Below are positions 28,471 through 33,683 of a stretch of 33,683 bases of DNA, one piece after another; the stretch's first letter is position 1; the number at the start of each line of letters is the position of its first letter. Made by a program: the position numbers and the translations under genes. The stretch lies in the NCBI GenBank assembly GCA_014730175.1, contig WJIR01000054.1, positions 1-33,683 of the forward strand. Reading direction: 5' to 3'. This DNA is from Candidatus Zixiibacteriota bacterium. GTDB lineage: Bacteria > Zixibacteria > MSB-5A5 > UM-FILTER-46-8. Below the pieces are notes generated by a model, which did no database searches, was not told the origin of the DNA, and was given only the letters and a program-made list of their open reading frames with translations.

Positions 28471-28472
28471 TT

Positions 28473-28928
28473 TTAACCTGTCCGCCTACTCACAATTATT
28501 TCTTCGCCTCTGATTGCTACATCATAAGCTTCCAACGGTGAAGGGGGAGGACCCGAGATATTCCTCCCGGTTAAATCGAAGCGCCCATTGTGGCACGCGC
28601 ACCAGATATCACCTCTTGTAGGTTCGTATTGCACCGTACATTGAAGATGTGTACAAACAGCTGAGAAAGCCCGATAATCTCCCCCGCTGGTGTAAACTAA
28701 AATCCCTGGTTTCGTTCCAAATTTAAAAATTTTCCCGGAATTTTTCTCTAATTCGCCTACTTTGGCCGCCACGATAGTATTCCGGACAGCCTCCGGTTTA
28801 TCCGGTGGATAAATAAATCTGATTATGGGATAGATGGTGGCAAGTATTAATGTGCCGAGGCTACCCGTTAGCAGCCAATTAAGCAAGCTGCGTCTTGTTT
28901 TTACTTTACCTTCCATTGTGAAATTCAA
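28473..28928 (-). CDS. Rieske [2Fe-2S] protein of a cytochrome bc-type complex
   Basis: N-terminal TM '[22 protein letters not shown]'; Rieske boxes 'CTHLQC' and 'CACHNG' in '[48 protein letters not shown]'; 2 bp upstream of cyt b. Confidence 0.94.
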   Translation of the reverse strand: MNFTMEGKVKTRRSLLNWLLTGSLGTLILATIYPIIRFIYPPDKPEAVRNTIVAAKVGELEKNSGKIFKFGTKPGILVYTSGGDYRAFSAVCTHLQCTVQYEPTRGDIWCACHNGRFDLTGRNISGPPPSPLEAYDVAIRGEEIIVSRRTG

Positions 28929-29386
28929 ATGAATTCCGAAAACGTGGTGAACAAGGAAAAACTACCGCTAACGATATCATAACTATACCGGATTGCTGGA
29001 GTCCATTAGAGATAATTATAAAGACCAACAATTGGAAAATTATTAACCGCAAATTGATAAGTCAAGAATTATATTCAATTAATTCTGTCAACATTCTATG
29101 AGATGCGCCAGATATTAAGAATCCACACCTCAGATTACTCACGAATCAGGTATCTGCACAGAAGAAAACACGCTGTGTACCCTATTAATTAATCAGTTCG
29201 ATCATTCTTATTCTGAAAAATATCCCAAAATTCATTGTATAATCCAATATTGAAAACATTTCGTATCTATTTATGAATGGCAACCTCAATAGCTATTCCT
29301 GTTTGACTGATGGACCTAAATCGCCAATATACTATTTTTAATGATAGAATTTAATATAATAATACTTGGTACACGGAGGATTACAA

Positions 29387-31411
29387 ATGAATTCCAAATT
29401 AGCTAAATGGGGCTTGTTTGCCATTGTCAACTTTTCGGCATTATTATACTGCTGGTCGATATCGACTGCTGAAGTGGTTTTTGTGAGTGGTGATGTTTAC
29501 GGTGTCTGGGATGCGGATACCGTTGTTGTTACAGACTCCTGTCGGGTTCCTCCCGACCAGACTTTGACGATCGAACCGGGAGTCCACGTGATGTTTATCG
29601 GATACTGGGGATATACATTTCTGATCGATAATAACGCAACTTTGCTTGCTGTAGGAACTGAAACGGATTCCATAAAATTCCTGCCGTTTACCGAGGGCAA
29701 TTATCATCAAGGTTTGACTTTCCTGAGTTCATCATCGAATTCAATTCTGGAATATTGCCATATACGGCGCTCTATTTCGTCCGGCGTATATTGCGATGAT
29801 GTGGATCTGACGATCCGCAATTGTCTAATCGATAGCTGTGAAACAAACTACGGCAGAATTGAGGGGGGTGGCATCACATTAATCAATGGATCCGAAGCCT
29901 TAATCGAGTACAATGCATTCAGAGATAACTATGCCCACGATGCAGGAGGCGCTATTTACATCGTTGACTCGTCGCCAACGGTTGCAATGAACTTGATCGA
30001 GGATAATCATGCGGGACTTCGCGACGCCCTTGGCGGAGGGATTTATATCTATGGAGATAGTAATCCTTCGGTTGAAAAAAATATCATCAGAGGTAATGCA
30101 GTTCATCCCAGTTCTTTATTCAGCGACGCTGTTGGACTCGGGGGAGGAATCTTTATAGGCACTTACTGCGCGCCGCATATCTTGAATAACATGATATTTG
30201 ATAATTATGGAACGACAGGTCCGTCGGCTCTTCCATTTGGAGGCGGAATTTATTCGGCTACTTATTATGAAGAATGTATAATATCCGGCAATCTCATAAT
30301 AGGAAATTACCTGGAAGAAGGTTTAGTGGAGGAGAGTAATGGTGGAGGAATATATCTTGGATGGTCGGACGCAACCGTGGAGAATAACACAATAGCATAC
30401 AACTCCGCGCCCGGAGGTTACGGAGGCGGTATCTATGTTGACGAATGGGCCAATCCTGCTATAAATAACAGTATTATTTATTTCAACAGCGCCGGTTTGG
30501 GCCCTCAGATCTACGAAGAGGAAAGCGGCGATGCTTTTGTTACCTATTGCGACGTAGAAGGCGGTTGGAATGGTACCGGGAATATCAGCGAAGACCCTCT
30601 TTTCGTCGATCCCGAAAACGGTTATTACGAACTTCAGTACGCCTCCCCCTGCATAGATGCGGGTGATCCAAACATTAATGATCCTGATGGCACGGTTTCC
30701 GACATAGGCGCTCTGTTTTTTCATCAGGGAGAACTTATCGTGTCGATGGTTCCCGACGGCGCTCCAATCAGTGTGCCCGCAGGCGAACGCTTCGCCTACG
30801 AAGGATACCTGAAAAATAACTCCAATCAGATGAGGCTCGCCGATCTATGGATCGAGTTGATTTTACCCGATGGATCTCTTTACGGACCGATCAAGAGATA
30901 TAATAACGTGCCCATTGAAAGCCAGGAAGAAATAATTATTCCCGTGGTTTACCAGAATGTACCGGTTTATGCTCCTCTGGGTTTATACGGTTATAGAGCG
31001 TATTGCGGCGATTACCCCGATATGAAAGTTGATTCCGCCGAATTCGGATTTTACGTGACCTCTCCCGCTCCAGCGGGCAGTAAAAGCTGGGAGGTCGATG
31101 GATGGTTCAGAAACTCCGAGTTTACCGATGAGGATGAAAATTTGACAGCTACTCAGGTTAGCTATGGGAGTTATCCTAATCCATTCAATGCGCGAATAAA
31201 TATTGAGTTTGACCTGATTCGGGATGCAGATGTCCAGCTCAAGATTTACAATGTTGGTGGGCAGCTTGTTAATGATTTAGTCGATAGGTATATGGAGTCC
31301 GGAAAACATGTTATTACCTGGGATGCGGCTGATACGCCGTCCGGCATATATTTCTACAAGTTATCAATTGGGAATGACACTTACGCTCAGCGAATCACGC
31401 TGGTGAAGTAA
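29387..31411 (+). CDS. Secreted right-handed parallel beta-helix repeat protein with T9SS CTD
   Basis: ORF track starts at 29366 (TTG); ATG at 29387 (MNSKLAKWGLFAIVNFSALLYCWS) with GGAGGA SD at 29375-29380. GGAIYI/GGGIY repeats, 'ASPCIDAGDPNINDPDGTVSDIGA', CTD 'GSYPNPFNARINIEFDLIRDADVQLKIYNVGGQLV...PSGIYFYKLSIGNDTYAQRITLVK'. Confidence 0.91.
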   Translation: MNSKLAKWGLFAIVNFSALLYCWSISTAEVVFVSGDVYGVWDADTVVVTDSCRVPPDQTLTIEPGVHVMFIGYWGYTFLIDNNATLLAVGTETDSIKFLPFTEGNYHQGLTFLSSSSNSILEYCHIRRSISSGVYCDDVDLTIRNCLIDSCETNYGRIEGGGITLINGSEALIEYNAFRDNYAHDAGGAIYIVDSSPTVAMNLIEDNHAGLRDALGGGIYIYGDSNPSVEKNIIRGNAVHPSSLFSDAVGLGGGIFIGTYCAPHILNNMIFDNYGTTGPSALPFGGGIYSATYYEECIISGNLIIGNYLEEGLVEESNGGGIYLGWSDATVENNTIAYNSAPGGYGGGIYVDEWANPAINNSIIYFNSAGLGPQIYEEESGDAFVTYCDVEGGWNGTGNISEDPLFVDPENGYYELQYASPCIDAGDPNINDPDGTVSDIGALFFHQGELIVSMVPDGAPISVPAGERFAYEGYLKNNSNQMRLADLWIELILPDGSLYGPIKRYNNVPIESQEEIIIPVVYQNVPVYAPLGLYGYRAYCGDYPDMKVDSAEFGFYVTSPAPAGSKSWEVDGWFRNSEFTDEDENLTATQVSYGSYPNPFNARINIEFDLIRDADVQLKIYNVGGQLVNDLVDRYMESGKHVITWDAADTPSGIYFYKLSIGNDTYAQRITLVK

Positions 31412-31501
31412 ACGCTTTGGGCAGCAGGCCAAGCATTTGATGGCTCCACTTCCTACATAAAAAGTTACCGCAGACATTCCGGTTCTGTGAAAAATGTAAT
31501 C

Positions 31502-31531
31502 CGCACCGCCAGCAACAGCGCTGGCGGTGCG
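31502..31531. repeat. Intergenic hairpin, 12-bp perfect stem
   Basis: CGCACCGCCAGC (31502-31513) - AACAGC - GCTGGCGGTGCG (31520-31531), between convergent genes. Confidence 0.8.
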
Positions 31532-31634
31532 CTTCATGAGCCCCCCGGATTTTGTCTATGCTCCGGCGGAACGCAAACATCAGATTAGTCCACAATCCTA
31601 ACCCGGACAACTCATAAAAAACGTTAACCGGCAG

Positions 31635-31653
31635 CCGAAGGCCTGTCCTTCGG
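31635..31653. repeat. Intergenic hairpin, 7-bp perfect stem
   Basis: CCGAAGG (31635-31641) - cctgt - CCTTCGG (31647-31653). Confidence 0.6.
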
Positions 31654-31777
31654 AGATTCAATAGAAGTAGATCGTTTACGGATTGGAATTGAAGACTACA
31701 AGGGAATGGCGAAAGCGAAAGGCTTCCGCTACCTAAAATGAAGTTTATGATTAATCCGGATTAGTGCTATAGTGCAT

Positions 31778-31812
31778 AAAAAAGCATGGCCAAGTCCTCG
31801 ACTCGACCATGC
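31778..31812 (-). terminator. Rho-independent terminator for the SBBP-repeat gene
   Basis: Minus strand: GCATGGTCGAGTC-GAG-GACTTGGCCATGC (13-bp stem with two G-T wobbles) followed by TTTTTT. Confidence 0.88.
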
Positions 31813-31844
31813 CTGAATTGTGTCCAAGGACTAACGAGTAATGA

Positions 31845-33683
31845 CTACTTCAACAATGTCATCCTCTTTGTGATATCCACATTACCGGAGGTCAACTTGT
31901 AGAAGTAAACGCCGGAAGCATGTTGAGAGGCGTCCCAGCTTACGGTGTGCTCTCCAGCGTCCCGATATCCATCCGCCAGCTTGGTCACCAAACGTCCGGC
32001 TATATCATAAACCGACAAAGTAACGTGTCCGGCATTGGATAGTGAATAGCTTATACTGGTTGTTGCATTGAACGGATTGGGATAGTTGCCTAACAGGGAT
32101 GACTCCACGGGCAAGGAACCCTGAGTTTCCCCTCCGTAAAATGATTCCATCGTACCCCAGCCATTCTCTGCGATCGTAATCGTTTTGTTGTCATCACTTA
32201 TCACCGCAATACCCGGCGCTACTACTTCGATGTCCCAGTAGTCTTCAGACCAGAATGGCGTAGGAAATCCTTCACCGATGCGAGCATAATATCTGTAAGT
32301 ACCTGCCGGTACATTGCCGACCCACTGAGGAACATTGTTAAATGACTGAGTCTGTCCCGTATTAAGCGTGATCGCTTCTGGTCCGATCATCGGTTCGTAG
32401 ATCTGACCATCGGGAAGCCGTTGCACCGCAGTCCATCCCATGAAACTCTGAGATGTCGATTCGTTGTTGGTAACTTCCACGTCAAATCTGAACTGAGACT
32501 GAGGAGGAATCTCCATCATATCCGAAGAGATATTCACGGTCACATCCGGTATTTCGCCACCTGTTGTGAGTTTTGCCGAATAGAATTCCGAAGGTATATT
32601 TACCGAACCAGCGAAATAAATATCATCCATATCATCTATATAAATACCGTGTCCCCGATTTGACGATCCGGAGTTGACGGTAACTGAGTAATCCAGAACA
32701 CTGCCGTCGTGATTGAATCTGGACACGAATATTTCCGCAGCGGTGTCAATTCCGTTGGGAGGAAAATTAGGGGAGGTTGTATAGCCAACCACGTGCACCC
32801 TACCTTCGCTGTCAATAGCGATATTACGGCCTTCTTCAATATCATTTCCGCCCAGATATGTGCAGTAGATTAAACCTTCGCCTTCTGTCGATAATTTTGC
32901 CGCGAAGGCATCGTCGCAATTGTAGTCACCCCCAAAAGGTATCTCACAGCCCAGAATCTCACCCACGAATTCTTCCTGGAAAGCCCCCGGAGTGGTCGGG
33001 AAATTAATTGACCGGGTCGCACCGCTGATATATACATATCCATCCGAATCGAGCGTCAATCCACCCAATCGATCAAAATCCTCTCCGCCGAAATAGGTGC
33101 TGAACATTAGTGTTTGCCCATCAGATGAGAACTTGGATATGAAAATATCATGCGCATCCGCCTGAATCGGATCGACCAGCGGGAAATCCTCCGCATTGGT
33201 TTCACCCGCAATTATGATATTTCCATCAGAATCGAGTTCGATATTCTCGGCGATATCATCTTTGTATCCGCCATAATAGGTGCTATACAGTATGGAATCA
33301 CCTGCCGGCGTCAACTTGGTAATGAAAACATCCTTGTAAATATAAAGCGGTGCGTTAGGTTCCGGTTGGTAGGCGTCCTCGGTCACAGGGAAATCAGTGG
33401 ACTTGGTGTATCCCGCAAGATAAAGTTCGTCAGCATCGTTAATAGCCAATGCGTAACCCAGATCTGTATAATCACCTCCGAGGAAAGTGCTGTAGAGTAT
33501 CGATCCATCTTCCGGAGAGAATTTGGTTAGGAAGATATCCCTAAAACCGGTCAATGTATTATCGAATGCATCCGGCGTAGTCGGGAAATCTTCGGAACCG
33601 GTCCAGCCGATTACCCACACATCACCGTTACTATCCAGCTTAATATCCTCGGGTTGATCATGCTCCGCTCCGACGATGAATCG
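31845..33683 (-). CDS. Secreted SBBP-repeat beta-propeller protein with T9SS CTD (5'-partial, extends beyond window end)
   Basis: Open through the end of the window (RFIVGAEHDQPEDIKLDSNGDVWVIGWTGSEDFPTTPDAF...). Repeats of the type 'LDSDGYVYISGATRSINFPTTPGAFQ' and 'SILYSTFLGGDYTDLGYALAINDADELYLAGYTKSTDFPVT'; CTD 'GNYPNPFNATTSISYSLSNAGHVTLSVYDIAGRLVTKLA...ASGVYFYKLTSGNVDITKRMTLLK'. Confidence 0.92.
   Translation of the reverse strand, partial: RFIVGAEHDQPEDIKLDSNGDVWVIGWTGSEDFPTTPDAFDNTLTGFRDIFLTKFSPEDGSILYSTFLGGDYTDLGYALAINDADELYLAGYTKSTDFPVTEDAYQPEPNAPLYIYKDVFITKLTPAGDSILYSTYYGGYKDDIAENIELDSDGNIIIAGETNAEDFPLVDPIQADAHDIFISKFSSDGQTLMFSTYFGGEDFDRLGGLTLDSDGYVYISGATRSINFPTTPGAFQEEFVGEILGCEIPFGGDYNCDDAFAAKLSTEGEGLIYCTYLGGNDIEEGRNIAIDSEGRVHVVGYTTSPNFPPNGIDTAAEIFVSRFNHDGSVLDYSVTVNSGSSNRGHGIYIDDMDDIYFAGSVNIPSEFYSAKLTTGGEIPDVTVNISSDMMEIPPQSQFRFDVEVTNNESTSQSFMGWTAVQRLPDGQIYEPMIGPEAITLNTGQTQSFNNVPQWVGNVPAGTYRYYARIGEGFPTPFWSEDYWDIEVVAPGIAVISDDNKTITIAENGWGTMESFYGGETQGSLPVESSLLGNYPNPFNATTSISYSLSNAGHVTLSVYDIAGRLVTKLADGYRDAGEHTVSWDASQHASGVYFYKLTSGNVDITKRMTLLK

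Noticed and set aside
30323-30724. 133-aa minus-strand ORF
   Set aside because: Antisense to the 29387-31411 beta-helix gene; shadow ORF.
31395-31661. 88-aa minus-strand ORF in the intergenic region
   Set aside because: Overlaps hairpins and the end of the upstream gene, Arg/Cys/Trp-rich, no SD or recognisable family; better explained as structured non-coding DNA.

Overview
This 33.7 kb window looks like a chromosomal segment from an uncultured bacterium with a type IX secretion system (T9SS), probably in the FCB supergroup; that placement is inferred from the cargo C-termini only. Two blocks of large secreted proteins flank a housekeeping and stress block. (1) Eight genes (2-1267+, 2246-3940+, 4787-6796-, 6975-8615-, 8666-10579-, 10798-12972-, 29387-31411+, 31845-33683-) end in a T9SS type-A sorting domain of the form 'YPNPFNxxTxIxFDL...VYNLxGQ...SGVYFYxLxxG...KRMTLLK'. 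Their N-terminal parts are unrelated: parallel beta-helix with GGAIY repeats, WD40 propeller, SBBP propeller, and a clan GH-A-like hydrolase. Five of them (plus a weaker sixth) also share a roughly 110-130 aa module just before the sorting domain. (2) The central block holds an AddAB-like helicase-nuclease operon led by an uncharacterised 199-aa ORF, with an AddB that has lost three of four Fe-S cysteines. It also holds a heavy-metal RND efflux locus (small secreted Cys-rich protein, adaptor with an N-terminal His/Cys metal-binding region, CzcA-type permease), an ArfB/YaeJ-type ribosome rescue factor, and a Rieske / cytochrome b / nine-heme cytochrome c operon with low-potential-type Rieske substitutions. 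No CRISPR array, rRNA, tRNA or intact transposase was seen. The first and last CDS run off the window. The most interesting items are the shared pre-sorting module on different passengers, the Fe-S-less AddB with its operon partner, the Cys-rich RND-associated protein, and the Rieske/b/nonaheme operon.
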